60,765 bases of DNA, taken from contig NZ_KB893561.1 in the NCBI RefSeq assembly GCF_000374085.1, positions 1 through 60,765 on the forward strand, written 5' to 3'. This DNA comes from Spirosoma spitsbergense DSM 19989 (GTDB taxonomy: Bacteria; Bacteroidota; Bacteroidia; Cytophagales; Spirosomataceae). Below are positions 17,428 through 25,853 of this stretch, piece after piece; positions within the stretch are counted from its first letter, which is position 1; each line of letters starts with the position of its first letter. The notes below the pieces were generated by a model that ran no database searches, was not told the origin of the DNA, and saw nothing but the letters and a program-made list of their open reading frames with translations. Position numbers and translations under genes: made by a program.

Positions 17428-18057
17428 ATGCACATTGCGATTACGGGAAACATTGGCGCGGGTAAAACGACGCTGGCCGAATTACTGGCGGCCCACTATG
17501 GCTGGGAGGTGCTGTTTGAAGCCGTAGAGGGAAATCCTTACCTGGCCGATTTTTACGAAGACATGCCCCGCTGGTCGTTCAACCTGCAAATCTATTTCCT
17601 GAACAGTCGCTTCGCGCAGATGAAAAAGATTATCAGCCGACTGCAACTCGAACACGCAACAACGCTGGTTCAGGATCGAACCATCTACGAGGATGCGGCC
17701 ATTTTTGCCCGAAACCTTAAACAGAGCGGCTTCATGACCGAACGCGATTTTGATACCTATCAGGATTTGTTTACGAACATGATGAGCATCGTGCGGCCAC
17801 CCGACCTGATGATTTATCTGCGGGCCAGCCTGCCCAAACTTCGCCAGCAGATTCAGAAACGGGGTCGGTCCTTCGAGCAGGCTATAGCCGATCAATACCT
17901 GACAAATCTGAACAAACTCTACGAAGAATTTGCCGATTCCTACGCACTGGGGGCCCTCCTGATTCTGGACATGGATATCCTGGATTATGCCAGTCGGCCT
18001 CAGGATTTCAGGGAAGTTATCCGGCTGGTAGACATGCACCTACGATCGAATGAATAG
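17428..18057 (+). CDS. deoxynucleoside kinase
   Basis: Phosphorylates deoxynucleosides (deoxyadenosine/deoxyguanosine or deoxycytidine) for nucleotide salvage. The 209-residue protein opens MHIAITGNIGAGKTTLAELL (P-loop). Glu of LFEAVEGNPYL follows, then the VQDRTIYEDAAIFA motif (DRS-like Asp-Arg) and a LID with QKRGRSFEQ. This is the bacterial dAK/dGK-like dNK family. Divergent from trhO with a 170-base gap; its stop is 8 bases from the stop of the convergent response-regulator gene. Confidence 0.92.
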   Translation: MHIAITGNIGAGKTTLAELLAAHYGWEVLFEAVEGNPYLADFYEDMPRWSFNLQIYFLNSRFAQMKKIISRLQLEHATTLVQDRTIYEDAAIFARNLKQSGFMTERDFDTYQDLFTNMMSIVRPPDLMIYLRASLPKLRQQIQKRGRSFEQAIADQYLTNLNKLYEEFADSYALGALLILDMDILDYASRPQDFREVIRLVDMHLRSNE

Positions 18058-18064
18058 CGCAGAC

Positions 18065-18460
18065 TCAGGCTAGTTTCCACCGCTTGCTCAATTCCTGAGC
18101 CAGTGATTTTAGTTGGCTCAGGGAGAGTGGCTTTGTCAGGAACTGATTAGCCCCTAACGCCAGTGAGCGTGAATGTTCGGCTTCGGTAGCTGAGGTGGTA
18201 AGCATCACAACGGGCAGGTGCTCGTACTTGGGTAAACTGCGCAATTCTTTAAGCGTCTCAAAGCCGTTTTTAAGCGGCATGTTGATGTCCAATAGAATCA
18301 GGCGGGGTAGTTCGGTGCACTCATCCAGTTTGGGGAGTAGTTCAACACCATCATTGAGTATCATAACGCGAATGGGAGGCTGGCCACTCTCAAATGCGGA
18401 GCGTATAAATAGCTGATCGTCTTCGTCGTCATCAACGACCCAAACTGTTGAGGTAGTCAT
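18065..18460 (-). CDS. single-domain response regulator
   Basis: A 131-residue stand-alone receiver domain without an output domain. The acidic pair is in WVVDDDEDDQLF, the phospho-acceptor Asp in LILLDINMPLKNG, the Thr in VVMLTTSATEAE and the Lys in FLTKPLS. Proteins like this pass phosphate in relays or act as allosteric switches. It lies divergent to a second single-domain regulator 249 bases away. No kinase is next to it, so its partner is probably a hybrid kinase elsewhere. Confidence 0.92.
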   Translation of the reverse strand: MTTSTVWVVDDDEDDQLFIRSAFESGQPPIRVMILNDGVELLPKLDECTELPRLILLDINMPLKNGFETLKELRSLPKYEHLPVVMLTTSATEAEHSRSLALGANQFLTKPLSLSQLKSLAQELSKRWKLA

Positions 18461-18708
18461 TTGTGGTAAACTGGTAGGATGACAATCTTTGGACAGGAAC
18501 GAAAAGCTTCACAGCAATACTACTGGATAAAAATTTCCTATCCAAGTACTTACCTTTTAGTGCGACACCTATCTACTTGTGTCTCAAGAGAAACAGATTC
18601 GAATTTTTCCGGGAGAAGTCTACGGAGCAGCGTCCTACCTTATTTTTACAACTGGAAAATAGAACAGGCAGCCTTTTACTTTGTTTCCACTAATAAAATA
18701 ACGCCTGA

Positions 18709-19113
18709 ATGACTATGAACCAGACAATACTTGTAGCCGATGACGATGATGAAGACTTCCTGCTGCTGAACAATCATATTCGAAAATGCCATCAGCACAT
18801 GATCCTGACGTACGTGCCAACCGGCGAAGAAGTAATCAAAAAATTACAGACCCTTCCGCTTCCCAACCTTATCATACTAGATGCCAAAATGCCCCTGATG
18901 AATGGCTATGAAACGGTAACGTTAATACGCGCTTCACCAAACTACCAGCATATCCCTATTTTGATCTGGTCCGGCTCACTCTCCAATGATGATATCATAC
19001 ATTTTTACCAGGCTGGAGCTAATTCGGTGATACTCAAACAGAGTATGCTCGAACAGATCGACATATTCTGTAAGTACTGGGTGGAGCTGGTTGAGTTACC
19101 CATTATGCAGTGA
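18709..19113 (+). CDS. second single-domain response regulator
   Basis: A 134-residue receiver-only protein. Acidic pocket VADDDDEDFLL, phospho-Asp in LIILDAKMPLMNG, Ser in LIWSGSLSND at the Thr position and Lys in VILKQSMLEQ. Two ATG codons, at 18709 and 18715, are both possible; the second gives MNQTILVADD. A box TTACTTTG at 18676-18683 may be the -7 element. It is followed after 50 bases by an unknown gene, suggesting a small operon. Confidence 0.9.
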   Translation: MTMNQTILVADDDDEDFLLLNNHIRKCHQHMILTYVPTGEEVIKKLQTLPLPNLIILDAKMPLMNGYETVTLIRASPNYQHIPILIWSGSLSNDDIIHFYQAGANSVILKQSMLEQIDIFCKYWVELVELPIMQ

Positions 19114-19163
19114 CCGTGCCATCAGCCAGATAAATTTCTCTCAAAAGATACAGTGGAAAAAAC

Positions 19164-19535
19164 ATGAAAACTACCTACGAATGGCTGCTCCATAACATGG
19201 GCAATGAGGCCAATTACCTAACAATCCTGAACGTGCAGCAAACGAACGAATCCGGTATATCCCGGATCGACGTAATGGCCCGCACTAAAAACTTTAAGGT
19301 AATAAGCCTGATTATCAGCCCTGGAGATATAGATAACGGGTCAGACCATACGTTGGTAGACACAGCGAAAGAATCGATTTCGGGCAGCTACTTTTTTGAC
19401 AATGAGCAATCCGTGATTACGTATTTATCGGAAGGCCAGACAGACGATAGGGGTACAACCGGATCAGGTATCCGGGTAATATTACTGGAGCCAGCCGATG
19501 GAACGGGAGAGATCGCCTTTCCACCAAAGCGGTAG
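19164..19535 (+). CDS. hypothetical protein, co-directional with the response regulator
   Basis: A 123-residue soluble protein I do not recognise. It starts MKTTYEWLLHNMGNEAN and ends with EIAFPPKR. It is alpha/beta in appearance, has no signal peptide, no Cys and no membrane segment. The 50-base gap after the receiver gene points to co-transcription, so a role near that regulator is plausible but unproven. Confidence 0.6.
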   Translation: MKTTYEWLLHNMGNEANYLTILNVQQTNESGISRIDVMARTKNFKVISLIISPGDIDNGSDHTLVDTAKESISGSYFFDNEQSVITYLSEGQTDDRGTTGSGIRVILLEPADGTGEIAFPPKR

Positions 19536-19543
19536 AGAGTGGC

Positions 19544-19657
19544 TTAAAAAAAGAGCGCCCAGCCCAATCCTGCCGTCAGCAACAGGGTAATGAACAGTAC
19601 AGTAAACCAGGTGATGGCGTTCAGCAGGCTGAAGGAAGAAGTGTTTGCGAGTTTCAT
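19544..19657 (-). CDS. 37-residue single-pass membrane protein
   Basis: A short minus-strand frame begins MKLANTSSFSLLNAITW, continues with a strongly hydrophobic helix of about 20 residues (FTVLFITLLLTAGLGWALF) and ends in a TAA stop. The start ATG, one Lys before the helix and the helix length are those of a small inner-membrane protein. The stop is 9 bases from the stop of the convergent unknown gene. Such short frames arise by chance, so the composition is the only evidence. Confidence 0.5.
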   Translation of the reverse strand: MKLANTSSFSLLNAITWFTVLFITLLLTAGLGWALFF

Positions 19658-20197
19658 CGTATTGATAATGGACAAATACACATTTGTGACTGACAGAATG
19701 ACGTTTTGACGCTACTATGCACATACGTCACATATATAGGTCAGGATTTCAGTACTGTAACTTTTTTTTATATAAAAATAACAGGAAAAGAGTTTTTGCC
19801 CTATTTTCACAAAAAGGCGTACGGAAAGGTGAATTATGGAGATAAAACCCATCAACATGTTTGGGGATTAACTCTATTTTTCTCCTTTTTCCCCGGAAAG
19901 AGGCATCTATAAATTAAGAGGAAATTTACCGGTGCAGGCCAAACTTCCGGGTGTAGTCGACTTAACATTAGCGTGTGAGTGATTCGTTTACACAGTACCA
20001 TGGAAGAACCTTTCCAATTCGCTGTACATCCTGGCCACCAGTTAATTGGTAAGGCACTGGCCAATTAATTACTACTGTCTTCGGTTAACTTTTTCCATGT
20101 TGCGGTACCGACAATACACCTGACTCAACACGAGTGTAGTATGATACCCCACTTGCCGTGTAGAAAATCATATACAAAACATTTTCTATCAAAATAA
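19658..20197. other. 540-base AT-rich intergenic region
   Basis: No protein gene that I can defend. A 70-codon minus-strand frame at 19852-20064 has an unlikely composition (many Trp and Cys, no recognisable fold). The stretch is AT-rich with several direct AT tracts and leads into the candidate small-RNA promoter. Confidence 0.6.
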
Positions 20198-20228
20198 TTG
20201 TATTAATTCTTTTTATTTACCAATTTTG
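20198..20228 (+). promoter_or_regulatory. promoter TTG-N20-CAATTTTG with no gene behind it
   Basis: TTG at 20198-20200, exactly 20 bases, then CAATTTTG at 20221-20228 (one mismatch to TAnnTTTG). The spacing is ideal for the Bacteroidota housekeeping sigma factor. Transcription would begin near 20235 and run into the terminator at 20295-20324. Confidence 0.55.
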
Positions 20229-20234
20229 TCCTAC

Positions 20235-20324
20235 TTGTTGCTATGGCAATAGACAATATTGCTTTTTTCAATTCAGGTTGTATTCAATGGGAAAGGCTGG
20301 TCGCTCTACGACCAGCCTTTTTTT
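20235..20324 (+). ncRNA. candidate small RNA of about 90 nt
   Basis: No open frame fits between the promoter above and a strong intrinsic terminator. Inside is a first hairpin, GCAATA at 20246-20251 with TATTGC at 20257-20262, followed by six T, then a short single-stranded part, then the terminator stem GGCTGGTCG / CGACCAGCC (20295-20303 with 20309-20317) and seven T. I do not recognise it as 6S, tmRNA or RNase P. The start is inferred from the promoter. It might instead be an attenuated leader of the hydrolase gene, but that gene has its own -7 box after the terminator. Confidence 0.45.
20295..20324 (+). terminator. intrinsic terminator without an upstream protein gene
   Basis: A 9-bp GC-rich perfect stem with a CTCTA loop, flanked by AAA and a run of seven T. 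It ends the candidate small RNA. Confidence 0.85.
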
Positions 20325-20357
20325 ACGCTTTATTAGTCTTCTAAACCGCATAGCTTG

Positions 20358-20365
20358 TACCTTTG
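20358..20365 (+). promoter_or_regulatory. -7 box TACCTTTG for the YheT-type hydrolase gene
   Basis: Exact TAnnTTTG match followed by CGG, 26 bases before the ATG at 20391. It overlaps the upstream extension of the reading frame, which supports the later start. Confidence 0.6.
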
Positions 20366-20390
20366 CGGCTTCAATCGACCGCGTTACCTG

Positions 20391-21386
20391 ATGCCGCTGA
20401 TTGCCCCGTCAAGTTATGAGCCGCCTGCCCGTTTATGGAATGGCCACCTGCAAACCATTATTCCCTCGCTATTTCGCAAGGTATCGGTTCCCTACGTCCG
20501 GGAACGTATCGACACGCCGGATGATGACTTCCTCGACCTGGACTGGGCTTATTCGAATGATGAATCGAAGGCTAGTCATTCATCATTAAAATCATTAGTA
20601 ATCCTTACCCACGGCCTTGAGGGCAGTTCTACCAGTCCCTATCTGGCGGGCATGGTGCAACACCTGACCCAACAGGGATTCACCTGTCTGGCCTGGCACT
20701 ACCGCTCGTGCAGCGGGCAGATGAACCGGCAACAGCGATTTTACCACGTCGGTGAAACGGGCGATCTGGATTTAGTCGTTCAATACGCGCTTGCCAAAGG
20801 GTATCAAACAATTTACCTTGTCGGGTTCAGCGCGGGGGGTAACGTAACGCTTAAATACCTGGGCGAAAAAGGGAAAGCCGTTCAAAGTGCGCTGAAAAAA
20901 GCCGTTGTCTTTTCGGTACCTGTCGATTTGATGGGGTCATCCCGGCGGCTCGAACAATGGGATAGCCTGGTGTATAACTACCGGTTTAGCCGGACGCTGA
21001 AACGAAAAGTACTGGAAAAAGCGGCTGTCATGCCAGGCGTTTTCCCGACGGAAGCCATCCGGAAAGCCCGCAACGTTCGGGAATTCGATAATTCGTTTAC
21101 GGCACCCATGAATGGCTTTCGGGATGTAACGGACTATTATACACAGAGTAGTTCGCTACCGTTTATTCCGGCCATTACCATTCCTACGCTGGTCGTAAAT
21201 GCTAAGAACGACCCTTTTTTGTCGCCAGAGTGCTTTCCGGAAGCTCTGGCGCGGGAACTACCCAATGTATGGATGGAGTTTTCTGCGCAGGGTGGTCATT
21301 GCGGTTTTCCTTCGCGCACGGGAGGTATTCAGGGAACGTACTGGTCAGAAGAACGGACCGTGGCGTTCTTTAAGGCCAGTGTATAA
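20391..21386 (+). CDS. YheT-family alpha/beta hydrolase
   Basis: A 331-residue cytoplasmic hydrolase of the YheT/ABHD1-3 group. The family opening NGHLQTIIPSLFR is present near residue 18. ILTHGLEGSS holds the oxyanion region, LVGFSAGGNVTLKYLGE the nucleophile Ser, and GGHCGFPSR the catalytic His. Bacterial YheT substrates are not settled; short acyl esters or lipids are likely. The start is the ATG after the -7 box. It is followed by the serine-synthesis genes with a 95-base gap, and a functional link is not evident. Confidence 0.88.
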   Translation: MPLIAPSSYEPPARLWNGHLQTIIPSLFRKVSVPYVRERIDTPDDDFLDLDWAYSNDESKASHSSLKSLVILTHGLEGSSTSPYLAGMVQHLTQQGFTCLAWHYRSCSGQMNRQQRFYHVGETGDLDLVVQYALAKGYQTIYLVGFSAGGNVTLKYLGEKGKAVQSALKKAVVFSVPVDLMGSSRRLEQWDSLVYNYRFSRTLKRKVLEKAAVMPGVFPTEAIRKARNVREFDNSFTAPMNGFRDVTDYYTQSSSLPFIPAITIPTLVVNAKNDPFLSPECFPEALARELPNVWMEFSAQGGHCGFPSRTGGIQGTYWSEERTVAFFKASV

Positions 21387-21481
21387 CAAGTACGATTACC
21401 TGTTTACATGTCAGGTACACTGTTAACTAAAAGTAAGCGAATGGGTTGCCCGGAGTGGCGGCTATTCAACATAACAACAAT

Positions 21482-23416
21482 ATGACTACCACAGAACCAA
21501 CCCCCGGCCAGCGTGCCGTACCACCGGCTGAACAGCCCTATTACGTCATTGATTTCGACAGCACCTTCACGAAGGTAGAAGCACTTGATATACTGGGTGA
21601 AATTTCGCTCGCGGGTCGGCCCGAACGGGATGATGTTCTCCACCAGATAAAAACCATTACCGACCGGGGTATGTCGGGCGAAATATCCTTTACGGAGTCA
21701 CTGAACCTACGGCTGGATTTGCTAAAAGCGCACCGCAACCATCTGCCTGCCCTAATCGAAAGCCTGATGGGGAAAATATCCGATTCGTTTCAACGCAATA
21801 AAGAATTTCTGACCGAACACGCCGATCACATCTATATCGTATCGAACGGGTTCCGGGAGTTTATTTTACCCATTGTAACGTCGCTGGGCATTCAGGCAGA
21901 ACACGTCTTTGCCAATACTTTTCTGTACGATGAGAACGGAGCGGTCATTGGTTTCGACCCGCAAAATCCCCTGTCGGCCAATGGGGGCAAATCGCAGGTC
22001 ATTCGGGATCTGAACCTGGGTGGCGAAGTGTATGTCATCGGCGATGGCTATACCGATTACGAAATCCGGGCATCCGGGCTGGCCAACCGCTTTTATGCCT
22101 TTACCGAGAATGTTCTGCGACCCAGCGTCGTTGAAAAAGCCGACCACGTAGCGCACTCACTCGACGATTTTTTGTACCAGAACAACCTGAGCCGGAGTCA
22201 GTCGTATCCTAAAAGCCGGATTAAAGTGCTGTTGCTGGAGAATGTGCATCCGGTAGCCGTTCAGCTTTTTGAACAGGAAGGCTTTAAGGTGGAGATTAGG
22301 AAAGAGGCACTGGATGAGGACGAACTCATTGAAGCCATCCGTGATGTGTCCATTCTGGGTATCCGCTCTAAAACGAACATAACGGCCCGCGTTTTGGAAA
22401 ATGCCAATAAGCTGATGGCTGTTGGTGCGTTCTGCATCGGTACGAACCAGATCGACCTGGACACCTGTACGCAGAAAGGGATTGCCGTATTCAATGCCCC
22501 CTACAGCAATACGCGCTCGGTGGTAGAGCTGGCCATCGGCGAAATCATCATGCTCATCCGCAGCATTGTGCCCAAAAGTAATCTGATGCATAACGGTGGG
22601 TGGGATAAATCGGCCAAGAACAGCTTTGAAGTGCGCGGTAAAAAACTGGGTTTGGTAGGGTATGGCAACATTGGTACGCAACTATCGGTCGTGGCCGAAG
22701 CCTTGGGCATGGAGGTATATTTCTATGATATTGTTGACAAGCTGGCGCTGGGCAACGCCCGGAAATGCAAATCGCTGGACGACCTGCTGGCCGTAGCCGA
22801 TATCATTAGCCTGCATACCGATGGCCGTAAGGAAAACAAGAATCTGTTTAGCTACCGCGAGTTTTCGCTCATGAAAAACGGGGTTATCTTTCTGAACTTA
22901 TCACGGGGGCACATCGTCGATATTCCCGCGCTGGTCGATGCCATTGAGCGGGGAAAAATTGCGGGCGCGGGCGTCGACGTATTCCCGCTGGAGCCGAAAA
23001 CGAATAATGAAGAGTTTTCGAGTGCCCTGCGCAAACTTCCCAACGTGATTCTGACGCCCCATATTGGCGGCAGTACGGAGGAAGCCCAGGTAAATATTGG
23101 CAACTTTGTGCCGGGCAAACTACTCGAATACATCAATAATGGCAGCACGTACGGCAGCGTAAACTTCCCCGAACTACAACTGCCCATGCTGAAAGGGGCG
23201 CACCGCCTGCTGCACATCCACGCCAACGTGCCGGGCATTCTGGCCAAAATGAACGCCATTTTTGCCAACTATCATATCAACATTCATGGTCAGTACCTCA
23301 AAACCAATGAACAGATTGGCTACGTGATTACGGATGTGGCTAAAGAATATGCACATGAAGTGGTGGAAGAACTAAAAGGCATTGACAACACAATTAAGTT
23401 TAGACTACTTTTTTAA
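21482..23416 (+). CDS. serA: fused phosphoserine phosphatase and D-3-phosphoglycerate dehydrogenase
   Basis: A 644-residue fusion of the last and first enzymes of serine synthesis. Residues 20-235 are a HAD phosphatase of SerB type: Asp24 and Asp26 of VIDFDSTFTK, Ser of IVSNGF, Lys of NGGKSQVI and GDGYTDYE. After a linker, residues 250-560 are 3-phosphoglycerate dehydrogenase: NAD loop GLVGYGNIGTQ, Arg of NLSRGHIVD, Glu of VDVFPLEP and His of LTPHIGGSTEEAQ. An ACT-type domain (residues 575-644, HIHANVPGILAKMNAIF) would sense serine. All catalytic motifs are present in both halves. The start is MTTTEP; 12 codons upstream are open. serC follows. Confidence 0.93.
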   Translation: MTTTEPTPGQRAVPPAEQPYYVIDFDSTFTKVEALDILGEISLAGRPERDDVLHQIKTITDRGMSGEISFTESLNLRLDLLKAHRNHLPALIESLMGKISDSFQRNKEFLTEHADHIYIVSNGFREFILPIVTSLGIQAEHVFANTFLYDENGAVIGFDPQNPLSANGGKSQVIRDLNLGGEVYVIGDGYTDYEIRASGLANRFYAFTENVLRPSVVEKADHVAHSLDDFLYQNNLSRSQSYPKSRIKVLLLENVHPVAVQLFEQEGFKVEIRKEALDEDELIEAIRDVSILGIRSKTNITARVLENANKLMAVGAFCIGTNQIDLDTCTQKGIAVFNAPYSNTRSVVELAIGEIIMLIRSIVPKSNLMHNGGWDKSAKNSFEVRGKKLGLVGYGNIGTQLSVVAEALGMEVYFYDIVDKLALGNARKCKSLDDLLAVADIISLHTDGRKENKNLFSYREFSLMKNGVIFLNLSRGHIVDIPALVDAIERGKIAGAGVDVFPLEPKTNNEEFSSALRKLPNVILTPHIGGSTEEAQVNIGNFVPGKLLEYINNGSTYGSVNFPELQLPMLKGAHRLLHIHANVPGILAKMNAIFANYHINIHGQYLKTNEQIGYVITDVAKEYAHEVVEELKGIDNTIKFRLLF

Positions 23417-23421
23417 TTGCA

Positions 23422-23515
23422 AATGAGTGAATGGGCGAATGAGTGACTAACCGGCGCATGCAGGTCTAGTGCCGAAGTCATTCACTCATTCACTCACTCA
23501 TTCCTTCACTCATTC
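23422..23515 (+). repeat. inverted TCACTCATTC-type repeats before serC
   Basis: The decamer TCACTCATTC occurs at 23482, 23494 and 23506, an exact 12-base period. Inside it CATTCACT repeats at 23479 and 23487. The complement AATGAGTGA lies upstream at 23422 and 23438. The array fills the 100-base gap from the serA stop to 4 bases before the serC ATG and could fold into several alternative hairpins. An in-frame GTG at 23469 would translate the array into a Thr/His/Ser-rich leader, but the normal enzyme begins at the ATG. Confidence 0.85.
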
Positions 23516-23519
23516 AATA

Positions 23520-24602
23520 ATGAAAAACACCTACTTTACACCCGGCCCGGCCGAACTCTACCCAACTATTCACCAGCACCTGCAACGGGCAATGGACGAA
23601 CAGATTGGCTCGATTTCGCACCGGAGCAAGCAGTTTCGTGACCTATACCGGTTTATGGATGAGCAGTTACGCACCCTGCTGGCCATTCCCGATACACACG
23701 GCATTTTCATTACCGGCTCGGCCTCGGAAGTGTGGGAGCGGATGCTGCTGAACTGTGTAGAGCACGAAAGTTTTCACCTCGTCAATGGCTCCTTCTCGCA
23801 GAAATTCTACGACTACGCCAATGCGCTGCACAAACATGCTCATGTACTCGAAAAGCCGTTTGGCGAAGGGTTCGACGCGGCCGAGATTCAGGTGCCGGAC
23901 TATGCCGAGGTCGTTTGTGTAACGCATAACGAAACATCGTCGGGGGTGCAGATGAAACCATCCGAAATTCATAAACTCAAGCGGAAGAATCCGAAAAAGC
24001 TGTTCTGTGTCGATATAGTCTCCTCAGCTCCCTACCCCGACCTGGATTTCAGCCTGATTGATTCGACTTTTTTCTCCGTACAGAAAGCATTCGGTATGCC
24101 TGCCGGCATGGGAATCTGGATTGCCAGTGAGGCCTGCCTGGCCAAAGCCGAGCGATTACAAAAGAACGATACGCTCACCATTGGGGCGCATCATACGCTT
24201 CCTGCGCTCTGGAAACACTACAAAGACTTCGAAACCCCCGCAACCCCAAACGTGCTGTACATCTATCTACTGGGCAAGATTGCGGAGGATTTCAACAAAA
24301 TCGGGATCGATACCATCCGGAGGCAAACCGAAGAGAAAGCGCGGATGCTGTATAAATTCATTGAGTCGTCGGACGCCTATGAGCCCTTCGTGAAGCAGGA
24401 GCGGCATCGGTCACAAACGGTTATCGTAGCCACTACACAAAAACCCTCTTCCGACGTTATTGCGATCGGGAAAGCCGCTAATATGCTTGTTGGAAGCGGG
24501 TATGGGAAGTTTAAAGAATCACAAATCAGGATTGCCAATTTCCCGGCGGTATCGCCCGAACAGGTAAACGAACTGATAAATCAGTTGAACAAAATTTACT
24601 AG
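23520..24602 (+). CDS. serC: phosphoserine aminotransferase (class V)
   Basis: PLP enzyme that converts 3-phosphohydroxypyruvate and glutamate to phosphoserine. The 360-residue protein starts MKNTYFTPGPAELYP, the standard start of this subgroup. It has SISHRSKQF, then FITGSASEVWE (phosphate loop), ETSSGVQ, CVDIVSSAPYPD and the PLP lysine in SVQKAFGMPAG. It resembles the archaeal/Bacteroidota branch more than E. coli SerC. With the fused SerB-SerA gene upstream it completes the pathway in two genes. A clear terminator follows. Confidence 0.93.
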   Translation: MKNTYFTPGPAELYPTIHQHLQRAMDEQIGSISHRSKQFRDLYRFMDEQLRTLLAIPDTHGIFITGSASEVWERMLLNCVEHESFHLVNGSFSQKFYDYANALHKHAHVLEKPFGEGFDAAEIQVPDYAEVVCVTHNETSSGVQMKPSEIHKLKRKNPKKLFCVDIVSSAPYPDLDFSLIDSTFFSVQKAFGMPAGMGIWIASEACLAKAERLQKNDTLTIGAHHTLPALWKHYKDFETPATPNVLYIYLLGKIAEDFNKIGIDTIRRQTEEKARMLYKFIESSDAYEPFVKQERHRSQTVIVATTQKPSSDVIAIGKAANMLVGSGYGKFKESQIRIANFPAVSPEQVNELINQLNKIY

Positions 24603-24624
24603 TACACGAACTGTCTTCATCATG

Positions 24625-24661
24625 GCACCTTCCTCTACATAAGGAAGGTGCTTTTTTTTTT
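24625..24661 (+). terminator. intrinsic terminator after serC
   Basis: GCACCTTCCT (24625-24634) pairs with AGGAAGGTGC (24642-24651), with a 7-base loop, followed by ten T. Confidence 0.92.
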
Positions 24662-24752
24662 CATCGTTCCCAGCGACTGTAATTTGCCGGTAAACCTTAT
24701 GAGGATATTATCGTTAATTAAATGATGGTTTTAATGTATAAACTTAACGGTA

Positions 24753-25448
24753 ATGAAAACGACAATTACGGTCATACTCTTCTCAATGGGACTTTCGGTG
24801 GTGAGTCTGGCGCAGAGCAGTACTGATTCAACGAACCAGAATAAACCGCTTATTAACGAGCAGACAAAACAGGACATTCGCCAAACGGCAAATCAGGCTA
24901 GTGATAAACTGGAGAATGAAGTAGGAAAATCCATAAGCTATCAGGATGCCAATCAGTTAAACTGGTTCCAGCCCGGCAACATTTTCATTGGCGCTGGTCC
25001 TGGTTTTGGCGCCAGCAATGGTCAGGTTTACTTTGATATAAATACGCGCATTGGTTATTTTTTTCAGCCTGGCTTTATGGCTGGCCTTCGCTACGACTCA
25101 GACCGGCTCCTGGCTAAAAGTTATCATGCCCGGCAATTTGGCGCGTTTGCCCGCTATTATCCCTTTCGGACCCGTATCAGTAGTTTTGTAGGGGCTAGTC
25201 TGAACAGCGGCCGTGAGTTTTCGGACAATATCCCAGCCGATACCAAATCCAAATACACCAGCGTAGGGCTTGAGTTAGGAATAATGGCCTGGATTGCGCA
25301 CCGCCTGGGTGCCGAACTATCCTTTGAAAGTAATTTCTACAACAAAATAGACCCGGCCGTTAGCCGGGGTAAAGGGGGACGACTGAAACTTGGCGTTAAT
25401 TATTATTTCGGTACAGTTGGAAAAAAGAAAGCAAAACTAGCTCGGTAA
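24753..25448 (+). CDS. outer-membrane beta-barrel protein
   Basis: A 231-residue exported protein. Signal peptide MKTTITVILFSMGLSVVSLAQ, then about 45 residues of hydrophilic Gln/Asn/Lys-rich helix (NEQTKQDIRQTANQASDKLENE). Next comes an eight-strand-like barrel of about 170 residues with alternating hydrophobic residues and Gly/Tyr/Phe (IFIGAGPGFGASNGQVYFD, RIGYFFQPGFMAGLRYDSD, LKLGVNYYFGTVGKKK). It matches the opacity/OmpX-like small barrels of Bacteroidota. The specific role is unknown. It stands alone after the serC terminator. Confidence 0.8.
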   Translation: MKTTITVILFSMGLSVVSLAQSSTDSTNQNKPLINEQTKQDIRQTANQASDKLENEVGKSISYQDANQLNWFQPGNIFIGAGPGFGASNGQVYFDINTRIGYFFQPGFMAGLRYDSDRLLAKSYHARQFGAFARYYPFRTRISSFVGASLNSGREFSDNIPADTKSKYTSVGLELGIMAWIAHRLGAELSFESNFYNKIDPAVSRGKGGRLKLGVNYYFGTVGKKKAKLAR

Positions 25449-25853
25449 TCAACACCCAGTCGTGCTCGGGGCTATGATGGGTAAGTTCTATAGTCAGGGA
25501 GTTGTTCGATTAGTTCTACTGTCAAGTCTTACCCCAGGCACCCTATCCAAAACGCATTAACCCCGGATGGCCTGAAAAACCAGTGGATGCGTTCGGAAAA
25601 TCCCGCATCAGGAATCAGGCGGTTAATTCACCAACGGTTAACAATACGAGCGGAATTAATTTGAAAAATTTCTGCCCGGTTTGAGTATTAAACATAGTGA
25701 GCACGACGGTATTAGTCCGTATCCTATTAAATATTCATTAAACAGTTCTGTTTGAATAGTAGCCCGATAATCTCCTCATCGGTGCAGACCGACAAACTAT
25801 TTTGGATAGCGGTGGTTTCTATTACAGCAATTCTCACCTTATCAATAGATACG
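25449..25853. other. 405-base gap with no clear gene
   Basis: The reading frame of the next gene is open from 25752, but the first 34 codons do not resemble its family and would place a hydrophobic segment before a soluble protein. Nothing else is recognisable. The promoter for the next gene should be here. Confidence 0.5.

Noticed and set aside
19852..20064. Minus-strand 70-codon frame in the long gap
   Set aside because: Unlikely composition, no recognisable motif, and the region is AT-rich non-coding.
23469..23519. GTG start giving serC a Thr/His-rich leader
   Set aside because: The leader is just the translated repeat; the ATG at 23520 gives the conserved start of the enzyme.
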